A stretch of 5,557 nt of DNA from Lentisphaeria bacterium (GCA_016302725.1 JAEDNB010000141.1:1-5557), one strand, 5' to 3'; shown: positions 1 to 5,451, counted from the stretch's first letter. Notes: generated from the sequence alone by a model not told the origin. Program-made: numbers and translations.

Positions 1-838
1 TCTCGAAGATGGCTTCCTCGGCCTCGGCGAAGGTCGCGAAACGGAAGGCCTTCTTGTTGAAGGTCAGGCCATTGTTCAGCTTCAAGGTGAAGGTGCCAGG
101 CAGGGGAGCCCAGTCATCCATGGTGGGGACTTCGTAAGCGCAGACGTCGAAGATGAAGTCGTTGCAGATGCCGGTGTATTCGGTGTCGCCAACCACGGAG
201 CCGGAGAGGCTCTTCACCATCCAGCAGGTGGTTTTGTGAACATCCACGGTGGTGGTGGTGCCGTCGCAGTCGTCACCCTCGGTGATGGTGGTCTTCTCCA
301 CGGTGGTCAGCTTGGAGACCTTGCCGTAGCCCTGTCCGTAGAGATTGTTCTCGGGGCTGATGTTGTCCAGGCCCAGGAAGCCCACGTTGTCCTTCTGACC
401 CCAGACCAGGGGCAGGGAGAACTCGCCGGCGGCGTCGGTGAACTTGTCGCCGTTCACGACTTTGCCATCCCGGAGCATGGGCTTGGCACCGAACATGTTG
501 GCGTAGAAGCCGCCGGCGGCGCGGTAGATGTTCTTGGCCTTGTCACCGCTGCGGGTGATGTAGAAGACGGCCACGTTGTCACCGGTGCTCTCGGCCATGT
601 CGCCCTCGCACTTCTCGCAGGCGTCGATCACCATGTAGCCGGTGAACTTGTCGCTGACCACCTTGGGGGAGTCCATCTTGGCGTTCTTGACGGTGACGCC
701 CTGGTTGTTCTTGTAGGAATAGGTCACCTGCTTGACATCCAGGCGCTTGAAGGAAGCGGCGAAGTCATAGACGAGGACCTGAGCCATGCTGCTGAAGCAG
801 AAAGCTGCAACAAACAAAGCGATGAGAGATTTCTTCAT
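1..838 (-). CDS. Secreted protein of unknown function, 3' end outside window
   Basis: The reading frame is open from an ATG at 838-836 to the window edge, giving the first 279 residues without a stop. An AAGGA Shine-Dalgarno-like sequence lies about 7 nt before the ATG. Residues 1-19 form a Sec signal peptide (two lysines, a hydrophobic core, and the likely cleavage site SMA|Q), so the protein should be exported to the periplasm or beyond. The mature part is hydrophilic, with beta-like alternation and many Gly, Asp, Thr and Lys. It has six cysteines at about 74, 77, 191, 205, 225 and 233. The first two form a CEKC pair, so disulfides or a metal site are possible. No lipobox, catalytic motif or further membrane segment is visible. 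I do not recognise the family. GC-rich codon use and the absence of stops over 279 codons make it a real gene. It is preceded by a long leader region with hairpins and is probably transcribed alone. Confidence 0.85.
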   Translation of the reverse strand, partial: MKKSLIALFVAAFCFSSMAQVLVYDFAASFKRLDVKQVTYSYKNNQGVTVKNAKMDSPKVVSDKFTGYMVIDACEKCEGDMAESTGDNVAVFYITRSGDKAKNIYRAAGGFYANMFGAKPMLRDGKVVNGDKFTDAAGEFSLPLVWGQKDNVGFLGLDNISPENNLYGQGYGKVSKLTTVEKTTITEGDDCDGTTTTVDVHKTTCWMVKSLSGSVVGDTEYTGICNDFIFDVCAYEVPTMDDWAPLPGTFTLKLNNGLTFNKKAFRFATFAEAEEAIFE

Positions 839-980
839 TGTCTTGTCCTTGTGTTATGGGTTGGGGGAACGATTGGGGGAAACAAACCTAAAAAACAAAG
901 GGTTGCAAAGTGAGGCGGAGGGAGGATTCGGCGGATGTGTCTCCGCCTTTCCGTCTTGCTGGAATTCCCTGGATTCTTAC

Positions 981-1000
981 GGAGTACAGAAACGTACTCT
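981..1000. repeat. Short inverted repeat GAGTAC-N6-GTACTC
   Basis: Perfect 6-bp arms (982-987 and 994-999) flank the 6-nt spacer AGAAAC, with a possible G-U pair just outside. Such a dyad could be an operator for a dimeric regulator or a small RNA hairpin in the leader of the secreted-protein gene about 145 nt downstream. No regulator gene is in the window, so the function is open. Confidence 0.35.
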
Positions 1001-1010
1001 AGCGCGTGGG

Positions 1011-1040
1011 AAATGGGTTGCAAGCAGGCAAAGCCCATTT
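1011..1040. repeat. Inverted repeat / stem-loop in the leader region
   Basis: AAATGGG plus TTGC (1011-1021) pairs with GCAA plus CCCATTT (1028-1031 and 1034-1040), with a 2-nt AG bulge and a 6-nt loop. This gives an 11-bp stem. It could fold in the 5' leader of the gene starting at 838 or act as a DNA operator. On the plus strand it is followed by a T-rich stretch, but no plus-strand gene ends here, so a terminator role is unlikely in that direction. Confidence 0.45.
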
Positions 1041-1078
1041 TCAAGGGAATTTTTTCCGGTTTTTTGCGACTCGCGCAT

Positions 1079-1106
1079 AAAATAGCTTTCCCCTTGGGCT
1101 TTGCAA
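1079..1106 (-). promoter_or_regulatory. Possible sigma70-type promoter for the secreted-protein gene
   Basis: On the minus strand TTGCAA (1106-1101) is followed after 16 nt by TATTTT (1084-1079), matching a -35/-10 pair at 4/6 in each box. Transcription would begin near 1072 and leave a leader of about 230 nt before the ATG at 838. That leader would contain the hairpins at 1011-1040 and 981-1000. This is sequence matching only. A second, weaker TTGCAA lies closer to the gene (near 902-907 on the complement) but has no good -10 box. Confidence 0.3.
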
Positions 1107-1180
1107 GCGTCTTTCCGGGAAATTCTCCGGCTTTTCTTCCTGGCAGGGCCGGGTGGTGCCCTGGGCGGGGATAGTGTGGC

Positions 1181-1235
1181 GGGGCGCCCCGGCTTCCCTC
1201 CGTTCGCTATATGGTTTAGGAAACCGGGGCGCCCC
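1181..1235. terminator. Strong GC-rich stem-loop just after the coiled-coil gene
   Basis: Arm 1181-1192 (GGGGCGCCCCGG) is perfectly complementary to 1224-1235. After one mismatch the stem continues for four more pairs (1194-1197 with 1219-1222), leaving a 21-nt loop. It begins 6 nt beyond the stop of the minus-strand gene ending at 1241, the usual place for a transcription terminator or an mRNA 3'-end stabilising structure. No T-run follows on the minus strand, so if it terminates it is not a classical Rho-independent terminator. The GGGGCGCCCC core is itself palindromic, so each arm could also fold or dimerise alone. Confidence 0.5.
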
Positions 1236-1240
1236 TGGGG

Positions 1241-1588
1241 TCATTTCCTGGGGGAGGCCTCCTCAATTTGGGTCAGAAGGCTCTTCTCCTCCTGGTAGAG
1301 GGAGTTGAGCTTGGGCTCGGCGGCCTGGTAGAGGGACTGGATTTGCTTCTCCAGTTCCTCCACCTTCCCCTGGAGAGCCGTGTCCGCCGCGCAGGCGGCC
1401 TTCTCCAGCTTCCGGATTTGATTCCTCTTGTACAGGAGCTTGCCCCGCAGTTGCTTCACTGTGGGGGCCTCCTGGACCGCCTCGGTCTTCGGGGGCTGCG
1501 CCTCCGCCGGGGCGGCGGCGGGCAGCGGGGCGCACAGCAGGGCGCCGCCGAGGAGCAGAAAGAGAAACAGGGCATTCCAACTTTTCAT
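1241..1588 (-). CDS. Small exported coiled-coil protein of unknown function
   Basis: This 115-residue protein starts at the ATG at 1588-1586, chosen because an AGGAG Shine-Dalgarno sequence sits 7 nt upstream and a signal peptide follows at once. The same frame extends 54 codons further upstream, but that extension is Arg/Ser/Pro-rich and looks non-coding. Residues 1-25 are a Sec signal peptide with a Leu-rich core and an Ala-rich cleavage region. The Cys at 19 is in a poor lipobox, so lipidation is doubtful. After a Pro/Ala/Glu-rich linker, residues about 44-110 form a charged amphipathic helix with coiled-coil character (LRGKLLYKRNQIRKLEK, then VEELEKQIQSLYQ). SLYQ occurs twice, at 85 and 96. 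It is probably periplasmic and oligomeric. No family is recognised. It has its own promoter region upstream and a stem-loop just downstream, suggesting a single-gene transcript. Confidence 0.75.
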   Translation of the reverse strand: MKSWNALFLFLLLGGALLCAPLPAAAPAEAQPPKTEAVQEAPTVKQLRGKLLYKRNQIRKLEKAACAADTALQGKVEELEKQIQSLYQAAEPKLNSLYQEEKSLLTQIEEASPRK

Positions 1589-1727
1589 CTGATGTCTCCT
1601 ATGACAGGGGGAGGACGCCGACCCTCGGGAAGGGACACGGGAAGGCTCTCCCCGCTCCCGGGAAAGACGGACGGCGGCTCCCCGGTTGCGGGCTGCGTGG
1701 GAGGGGGAGGGAATGGCCTTCGGGGGT

Positions 1728-1755
1728 ACAATAGCGGCACTTTCATTCAATGCAA
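1728..1755 (-). promoter_or_regulatory. Promoter for the coiled-coil protein gene
   Basis: On the minus strand TTGCAT (1755-1750) and TATTGT (1733-1728) are separated by 16 nt, each matching 4/6 of the sigma70 consensus. The site sits at the edge of an AT-rich island (about 1740-1810) in otherwise GC-rich DNA. It would give a leader of roughly 130 nt before the ATG at 1588. It lies back to back with the plus-strand promoter at 1775-1802. Confidence 0.45.
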
Positions 1756-1774
1756 ATCTAATTTCATAAAAAAC

Positions 1775-1802
1775 TTGAAAAATTTCATTCTAAGGGTATT
1801 TT
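1775..1802 (+). promoter_or_regulatory. Promoter reading towards ssb
   Basis: TTGAAA (1775-1780) and TATTTT (1797-1802) are spaced by 16 nt in the AT-rich island. The -35 box is a good match (TTGAcA with one or two changes). Transcription would start near 1809 and give an ssb leader of about 135 nt. A second candidate start for ssb lies right at the coding region (1906-1936), so ssb may have two promoters. Confidence 0.45.
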
Positions 1803-1905
1803 ACGTTTCATCCTCCTTTCTTTTTTGTCTTTCCTGGAGAGTTCCGGGGGAGGGGGGCGTCTTTTCGGGGTGGAAGGGTCTGGTGCCATCCTTGGGAGGC
1901 GGGAG

Positions 1906-1936
1906 TTGTTTTCAGCAGACAAAACCGGACTATCTT
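1906..1936 (+). promoter_or_regulatory. Possible second ssb promoter giving a leaderless mRNA
   Basis: TATCTT (1931-1936) fits the TANNNT form of a -10 box and ends 6 nt before the A of the ssb ATG, so the first transcribed base would be the start codon itself. The best -35 match upstream is TTGTTT (1906-1911) with a long 19-nt spacer. No Shine-Dalgarno sequence precedes the ATG, which suits a leaderless transcript. This is inferred from spacing only. Confidence 0.35.
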
Positions 1937-1942
1937 ACGGCC

Positions 1943-2440
1943 ATGCCCAATCTCAACCGCATTTTTCTCATGGGGCGCCTCACCCGCGACCCTTCGTTGA
2001 ACAGCAGCAAGTCCGGCACGGTCTACTGCCGCTTTTCCCTGGCGATCAACCGTCGGTACAATGCCCAGGACGGGAGCCAGCGGGAGGAGGTGGAGTATTT
2101 GGACGTGCTGTGCATGGGGCGTCTGGGGGAGTTTTGCCACAACTACCTTCGGAAGGGGAGCGCCGCCTATGTGGAGGGGCGTCTTCACGTGGAGAGTTGG
2201 ACGGATCCCAAGACCAAGGTGACCCGGAAGAACCCGGTGGTCTACGGGGAGTCGGTGCAGTTGCTGGGGGCTTCCCGGGGGTCGTCGGGGACTCCTTCGC
2301 CGGAGGTCTCCCCCCAGGTGGAACAGGCCTTTGCGGCGGTTTCCCCTGCTCCTGCTCCTGTTCCCCGGGAGGGGGTCGCTCCGGCGCGCCGTCCCCCGGC
2401 TCCCTCCCCGCAGCCGCCTCCGGGGGACGATGTCTTCTAG
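1943..2440 (+). CDS. ssb: Single-stranded DNA-binding protein SSB
   Basis: This 165-residue protein binds single-stranded DNA during replication, recombination and repair, normally as a tetramer, and recruits partner enzymes through its C-terminal tip. The OB-fold fills about residues 1-110. It shows the typical start MPNLNRIFLMGRLTRDP, then a central stretch with FSLAINR and EVEYLDV, then AAYVEGRLHVESW (basic and aromatic DNA-binding positions). Residues about 115-158 are a disordered Pro/Ala/Ser linker. The chain ends PPPGDDVF, a short form of the acidic, Phe-terminated tip (DDDIPF in E. coli) that docks RecO, PriA, exonuclease I and others. The frame is open for 225 codons upstream, but that part has no homology, so the ATG before PNLNR is the start. 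There is no clear ribosome binding site. rsmE follows 150 bp downstream on the same strand and could be cotranscribed. Confidence 0.95.
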   Translation: MPNLNRIFLMGRLTRDPSLNSSKSGTVYCRFSLAINRRYNAQDGSQREEVEYLDVLCMGRLGEFCHNYLRKGSAAYVEGRLHVESWTDPKTKVTRKNPVVYGESVQLLGASRGSSGTPSPEVSPQVEQAFAAVSPAPAPVPREGVAPARRPPAPSPQPPPGDDVF

Positions 2441-2590
2441 GGGCCTGTCACGTCTAGCCCGGCGCCCCTGCGCTTTCCTTTCCCTCCATGAAGCCGCGCC
2501 TCAGTGGGGAGCGTCGTGTCCCCCTGGGTCGGCCGTGGCTCCTGGGGGGGGCGCTTTCCCGTCTTTCGTGCTGTCCTTGCCTTGATTGCC

Positions 2591-3328
2591 ATGCAGATAC
2601 GCCGTTTTTTCCTTGAGGAGCCGTTGGATGTCCCCGGCGCCTGCCTTTCCCTGTCTGCTGGGGAGTCCCTTCATGCCCTGCGTGTGCTCCGGCTGAAGGC
2701 GGGGGACCGTCTCCAGTTGTTGAATGGGCGGGGGGAGAAGGCGGAGTGCGTGCTGGTCTCCGGGGGGGAGGGGCGTTCCTGCCGGGAGGCGGTCTGCCGG
2801 GTTCTTTCCTGCCAGCGCCTGGCCCCTCCTGCGGTTTCGCCGGTGCTCCTGGTGGCCCCTCCCCGGGGAAAGGCCTTCGACCTGGTGCTGAAGGCCTCGG
2901 TGGAGCTGGGCTTCTCCGCCATCCAGCCCATTCTCTGCAGCTATGGGGTCTCCCGTCCCGAGGAACTGGGGGGCGGGTGGAGGGAGACCCTGGTGGGGGC
3001 CTTGAAGCAGTCCGGCAATCCCCATCTCCCCGCCCTGCGCCCTCCTTTGCCCTTCCGCCAGGCCCTGCAGGAGCACGGGAACCCAAGCGCTCTTTTCGGC
3101 GCCTCCCCGGGGGCGGAGGCGACGGCCCGCCGGCGCCTCTCCCCGGCGGCCGCCCGGGGATGCCAGGCGCTCTGGGTGGGGCCGGAAGGGGGCTTCTCCC
3201 CGGAGGAAGAGGGGGAACTCCTCCAGGCGGGCGTCCTGCCCGTCACCCTGGGCAGTTCCATTCTCCGGGTGGAGACCGCCGTGCCTGCCCTCATGGGTTG
3301 CCTGCTGGGGGTCGCCTCCCTGGCCTGA
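2591..3328 (+). CDS. rsmE: 16S rRNA (uracil-1498-N3)-methyltransferase RsmE
   Basis: This 245-residue enzyme, the usual length for the family, methylates N3 of U1498 in helix 44 of 16S rRNA within the assembled 30S subunit, using S-adenosylmethionine. The N-terminal PUA-like part is seen at residues 1-75 (MQIRRFF, then HALRVLRLKAGDRLQLLNGRG). The SPOUT trefoil-knot domain follows, with KASVELGFSAIQPI (about 101-114) and LKQSGNPHLPALRPP, matching the family's ACEQCGR-x-x-x-PxIxP region. The knot is marked by VGPEGGFSPEE (196-206) and LGSSILRVETAVPALMG (220-236), which bind the cofactor. The ATG at 2591 is chosen because MQIRRFF aligns with the family N-terminus; a start 29 codons upstream adds an unrelated segment. 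No Shine-Dalgarno sequence is visible. No terminator is evident between ssb and this gene, so readthrough from ssb is likely. Confidence 0.95.
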   Translation: MQIRRFFLEEPLDVPGACLSLSAGESLHALRVLRLKAGDRLQLLNGRGEKAECVLVSGGEGRSCREAVCRVLSCQRLAPPAVSPVLLVAPPRGKAFDLVLKASVELGFSAIQPILCSYGVSRPEELGGGWRETLVGALKQSGNPHLPALRPPLPFRQALQEHGNPSALFGASPGAEATARRRLSPAAARGCQALWVGPEGGFSPEEEGELLQAGVLPVTLGSSILRVETAVPALMGCLLGVASLA

Positions 3329-3350
3329 ATCCCCCTCCCCCCCTTCCTCC

Positions 3351-3558
3351 ACGAAGAACCATCGCTCCGGCCGGATTGCGGATGTGCTTTCTCTCCTGGG
3401 GCTGCAGGGGCGCATCGTGAAGCCGGAGGAGTGGGAAATGGCCTCCCGGCGTCTGGAGTCCCCCATGGATTGCAGGGACGTTCAAGAACGGCTGGAGCCA
3501 TTGCGCGGCCAGTCCCCGGCGTTCCTGGCCGCCCTGTGGGAATATTGCCTCCCTCTAG
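3351..3558 (+). pseudogene. Coding-like stretch, possible small-gene remnant
   Basis: In the frame of ACG at 3351, the DNA reads as a plausible protein for about 67 codons: TKNHRSGRIADVLSLLGLQG, then VKPEEWEMASRRLESP and CRDVQERLEPL. Third positions are strongly G or C until about 3550. The composition then changes, and the frame runs on antisense to the PHP gene, which is implausible. The expected start position is ACG-AAG-AAC where ATG-AAG-AAC would be normal, just after TCCTCC. A +1 shift in the CCC run at 3551-3553 would end the protein at TAG 3556-3558. The picture is a small gene with a lost start and a frameshifted end, or a real gene using a rare start (ACG, or GTG at 3384). I do not recognise the family. 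It may also be chance. Confidence 0.3.
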
Positions 3559-3607
3559 GGAAAAGAGTAGCTTGGTTCAGCTTCCTGTGGGGCAGGGCAG
3601 GGGGCGT

Positions 3608-4507
3608 TCAGCCGGCGTCCTTGTGTTGCTGCAGGCTGTGGGCGATGAGGGCGCGTCGTTCCGCGCAGAGCCTCAGGGGTTCCAGGAAACGGTCGGGCAC
3701 TTGGAGATTTCCCGTGCCGACGCCCAGGCGGACATTGCGGAAGGTCGCCCCGTGGAAATCGGAGCCCCCCGAGGGGAGGAGTCCCACTTCCCGGGTGATT
3801 TCCAGGGCGTTCTCCACCTGCTTGGGGGTGTGGAGGGCATAGTGCGCCTCCATTCCGTCCAGGCCCATGGCCTTCAGGGTGACCGCCATCTGGTGGATTT
3901 GGCGCACGGAGTGGTTTCCCTTGGTGAAGGGATGGGCCCATATGGCGGCCCCGCCCATGGAATGGATGGCGGCGATGGCTTCCTCCGGCGGCGGGAGCTT
4001 TCGGCTGGCATAGGCTGGCTTTCCGGTGGCCAGAAAGCGCTCGAAGGCGGCTTGCACGGTGGGGACGACGCCCCGGCGCTGCAGGGCCAGGGCCACATGG
4101 GGCCGCCCCACCACCTCCCCTCTCGCCGCTTCCACCACCTCCTCCATGGTCACGGGAATGCCCAGGGCGTTGAGGCGTTCCAGGATGGCCTGGTTGCGCA
4201 GGTCCCTTGCCTGGCGGCATCCCTTCAGCAGGGCCTCCATCTCCGCCGAGGGCTCCCTTCGGAGAAAGAGCCCCACGATATGGTATCCCCAGTGGGGATT
4301 GGCGGCGCTCTGGGCCGCCAGTTCCACGCCGGGCACGCAGCAAAGGGGGGTGCCCTCGCCCGCTTCCCGGAACTGCTCCAGCCCATCCAGGGTGTCGTGG
4401 TCCGTGAGGGCCAGGGCCTTCAGGCCGTTTTTCAGGGCGAGGGCGACCAGTTGCGTGGGGGAGAGGGTGCCGTCGGAGGCGGTGCTATGGCAGTGCAAGT
4501 CAATCAT
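3608..4507 (-). CDS. PHP-domain metal-dependent phosphoesterase, YciV/RNase AM type
   Basis: This 299-residue protein of the PHP superfamily matches the COG0613 group. E. coli YciV (RNase AM, trpH/rnm) and Chromobacterium 3',5'-nucleotide bisphosphatase belong there and remove phosphates or trim nucleotides from 5' ends. All metal-binding motifs are present: DLHCHS (3-8), TDHDT (35-39), PGVE (59-62), GRPHVA (134-139), AHP (191-193) and GSDFHG (248-253). It should be a cytosolic trinuclear-metal hydrolase acting on pAp-type nucleotides or short RNA 5' ends. The exact substrate cannot be read from the sequence. The start MIDLHCHS places the first motif at residues 3-8, as usual. No Shine-Dalgarno sequence precedes it. 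A truncated prepilin ORF ends 5 nt upstream, so translational coupling is possible, and TAGATT 7 nt before the ATG could instead act as the -10 of a leaderless start. The gene is convergent with rsmE. Confidence 0.93.
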   Translation of the reverse strand: MIDLHCHSTASDGTLSPTQLVALALKNGLKALALTDHDTLDGLEQFREAGEGTPLCCVPGVELAAQSAANPHWGYHIVGLFLRREPSAEMEALLKGCRQARDLRNQAILERLNALGIPVTMEEVVEAARGEVVGRPHVALALQRRGVVPTVQAAFERFLATGKPAYASRKLPPPEEAIAAIHSMGGAAIWAHPFTKGNHSVRQIHQMAVTLKAMGLDGMEAHYALHTPKQVENALEITREVGLLPSGGSDFHGATFRNVRLGVGTGNLQVPDRFLEPLRLCAERRALIAHSLQQHKDAG

Positions 4508-4512
4508 GGGCG

Positions 4513-4644
4513 CTAATCTAATGCCCCCCGCCAGGGCGTTGGCCCATTTTCCGGCAGCCAGGGGCGTTTCTTCCCGGAATCCTCCCCGCCTTCCTGGGAG
4601 GTGGAGGCCCCCAGCAGTTCAATCAGGGTGAAGGATTTTTTCAT
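4513..4644 (-). pseudogene. 5' fragment of a prepilin gene, truncated after ELL
   Basis: The ATG at 4644-4642 opens a 43-codon frame beginning MKKSFTLIELL. This is the positively charged leader and FTLIE cleavage/methylation motif of type IV pilin and type II secretion pseudopilins, cut by prepilin peptidase before the Phe. In an intact gene a run of hydrophobic residues (VVIAIIAIL) must follow. Here the next residues are GASTSQEGGEDSGKKRPW, hydrophilic and unrelated, with a stop at 4515-4513. Without the transmembrane helix the product cannot be a pilin. A good promoter lies at 4720-4747. The missing helix is encoded on the opposite strand at 5504-5557, starting with exactly the next expected residue. 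The fragment ends 5 nt before the PHP gene. It is best read as one half of a gene split by an inversion. An independent short peptide gene is less likely. Confidence 0.75.
4515..4520 (-). promoter_or_regulatory. -10-like box 7 nt before the PHP start codon
   Basis: TAGATT (4520-4515 on the minus strand) has the TANNNT form and is followed by 7 nt and the ATG. No recognisable -35 box lies at the right distance. It also overlaps the stop codon of the truncated prepilin ORF, so the match may be fortuitous. Confidence 0.25.
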
Positions 4645-4719
4645 ACGAATGTTGTGGGTAGGGGATGGGGAGATGGGCCCCTGCGGAACTTCCGGGAGGG
4701 GAACCGTTTCCTGGGGGGG

Positions 4720-4747
4720 AATATAGGAAACTTTTGGGAAAACTCAA
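4720..4747 (-). promoter_or_regulatory. Promoter in front of the prepilin start
   Basis: On the minus strand TTGAGT (4747-4742) and TATATT (4725-4720; 5/6 match to TATAAT) are 16 nt apart, giving a start near 4713 and a leader of about 70 nt to the prepilin ATG. It lies directly after the terminator of the upstream lipoprotein gene, the expected place for an independent promoter. In the given arrangement it would transcribe the truncated prepilin ORF and the PHP gene. Confidence 0.5.
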
Positions 4748-4748
4748 G

Positions 4749-4792
4749 CCCCCTGTCCGGGGGAAAAAAACCGGCCTCCCCCTGTCCGGGGG
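4749..4792. repeat. Direct repeat of a 15-nt hairpin unit
   Basis: CCCCCTGTCCGGGGG occurs at 4749-4763 and again, without mismatch, at 4778-4792. Each copy is a 5-bp hairpin with a TGTCC loop. The second copy forms the tip of the terminator; the first sits just beyond the T-run. The arms of the two copies could also pair with each other. Confidence 0.8.
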
Positions 4793-4801
4793 AGGCCGGT
4801 T
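4764..4801 (-). terminator. Rho-independent terminator of the lipoprotein gene
   Basis: Arms 4769-4782 and 4788-4801 are perfectly complementary over 14 bp around a 5-nt loop. On the minus strand the stem is followed by a run of seven T (4770-4764, partly in the stem). It lies about 60 nt after the stop of the lipoprotein gene at 4863. The T-run exists only in the minus direction, so termination should be one-way. Confidence 0.9.
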
Positions 4802-4862
4802 CTGTCGTCTTGGGAAGGGGAGTCCCTCCCTGGCGTGAAGCTCCGCGGATGGCGCGGCGGCG

Positions 4863-5279
4863 CTATTCCTGGGCGCGGATTTGCTCCTCGATGGCGGAGA
4901 GGAACCTCTGGGAGAAGTTCTTGTCCCCGGTCTTGGCGAATTTGATTTCCACCGTCACCTGTTCCTGGGCATCCAATTTGACGACCACGGAGATCCTGGC
5001 CTCGTAGACATCCTTGTATTCGTAGGAGATGAAGCTGGTCTGGTTGTCCCGGGAGAGTTGCCTCAAGATCAGGCTTTTGGCGGCGGCGCGCACGGCCTTG
5101 TCGGCCTCCAGGAGACTGCATCCCAGACTGGCGGAGTAGACTCCGCTGAAGCGGCCGTAGCGTTCATTGGAGACCAGGTTTCCGGAGGGGGGGGCGGGTT
5201 GCACCTGGATGCAGGAGGAAGCCAGGGAAAGGAGGGAGGCGAAGAGGGCGAGGCAGAAGCAGGAGAAGAGGTTTTTCAT
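4863..5279 (-). CDS. Small lipoprotein, DUF3568-like
   Basis: This 138-residue protein begins at the ATG at 5279-5277, chosen because a lipoprotein signal peptide follows directly. That signal has Lys at 2, a hydrophobic core at about 8-19 and lipobox LASSC with the lipidated Cys at 23. The frame runs 56 codons further upstream, but that part is Pro/Arg-rich and looks non-coding. A weak GAG-containing ribosome binding site lies about 7 nt upstream. The mature domain has the order typical, as I recall it, of DUF3568: a Tyr/Ser-rich strand (GVYSASLGCSLLEADKAV), a helix (AAAKSLILRQL), two strands ending EARISVVVKLDAQEQVTVEI, then TGD with a final helix (NFSQRFLSAIEEQIR). Members are bacterial envelope lipoproteins of unknown function. 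A second cysteine is at 54. The gene ends in a strong terminator and so is transcribed alone. The family call is from memory of the pattern and is moderate in confidence; the lipoprotein call is firm. Confidence 0.8.
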   Translation of the reverse strand: MKNLFSCFCLALFASLLSLASSCIQVQPAPPSGNLVSNERYGRFSGVYSASLGCSLLEADKAVRAAAKSLILRQLSRDNQTSFISYEYKDVYEARISVVVKLDAQEQVTVEIKFAKTGDKNFSQRFLSAIEEQIRAQE

Positions 5280-5445
5280 TGTTTTGCTCTTTTTGCGTAG
5301 GGATGTAGAAATCGGGGGATATTTGAGGAAAGGGGGGAAATTGGCGGGGCATTCGCCCTGGGGGGTGGGGCCTGCCTTCCGGCCTCTGCGGGGAAAGCCG
5401 GGAGAGGGAGGAGGGGGCCTCCCCTGCAGGGCAGGAACGATTCTC

Positions 5446-5451
5446 AATATA
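5446..5451 (-). promoter_or_regulatory. Possible -10 box for the lipoprotein gene
   Basis: TATATT (5451-5446 on the minus strand) matches the -10 consensus at 5/6 and is identical to the -10 box of the prepilin promoter. No good -35 box is present at 16-18 nt. It would leave a leader of about 160 nt before the ATG at 5279. The rest of 5280-5503 is GC-rich, has no gene, and shows only short inverted repeats. Confidence 0.25.

Larger units (their letters stand above)
839..1240. other. Gene-free stretch of about 400 bp between two minus-strand genes
   Basis: No convincing coding sequence is present; the short ORFs here lack start signals and coding-like composition. The stretch is more AT-rich than the genes around it near 1030-1090. 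It contains three inverted repeats (981-1000, 1011-1040, 1181-1235) and a possible promoter for the gene that starts at 838, each listed separately. It probably serves as the 3' end of the coiled-coil gene and the promoter and leader of the secreted-protein gene. Confidence 0.6.

Noticed and set aside
236..913. A 225-codon plus-strand frame at the left end
   Set aside because: It is antisense to the secreted-protein gene, which has a signal peptide and ribosome binding site; the plus-strand product is a Gly/Val/Leu/His repeat-like shadow.
1028..1067. Plus-strand terminator formed by the hairpin and following T-runs
   Set aside because: No plus-strand gene ends upstream, and the T-runs are interrupted and lie some distance from the stem.
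1268..1942. N-terminal extension of the ssb frame
   Set aside because: It overlaps the coiled-coil gene in antisense and the divergent promoters, and canonical SSB begins at 1943.
1825..2457. A 210-codon plus-strand frame overlapping ssb
   Set aside because: It is an out-of-frame Gly-rich shadow of ssb.
2501..3466. A 321-codon minus-strand open frame over rsmE
   Set aside because: It is antisense to rsmE, with Arg/Pro/Gly-rich low-complexity translation caused by the GC content.
3431..4516. A 361-codon plus-strand open frame over the PHP gene
   Set aside because: It is the antisense of the PHP gene, whose metal-binding motifs are all intact; the plus-strand product is Gly/His-rich with no recognisable domain.
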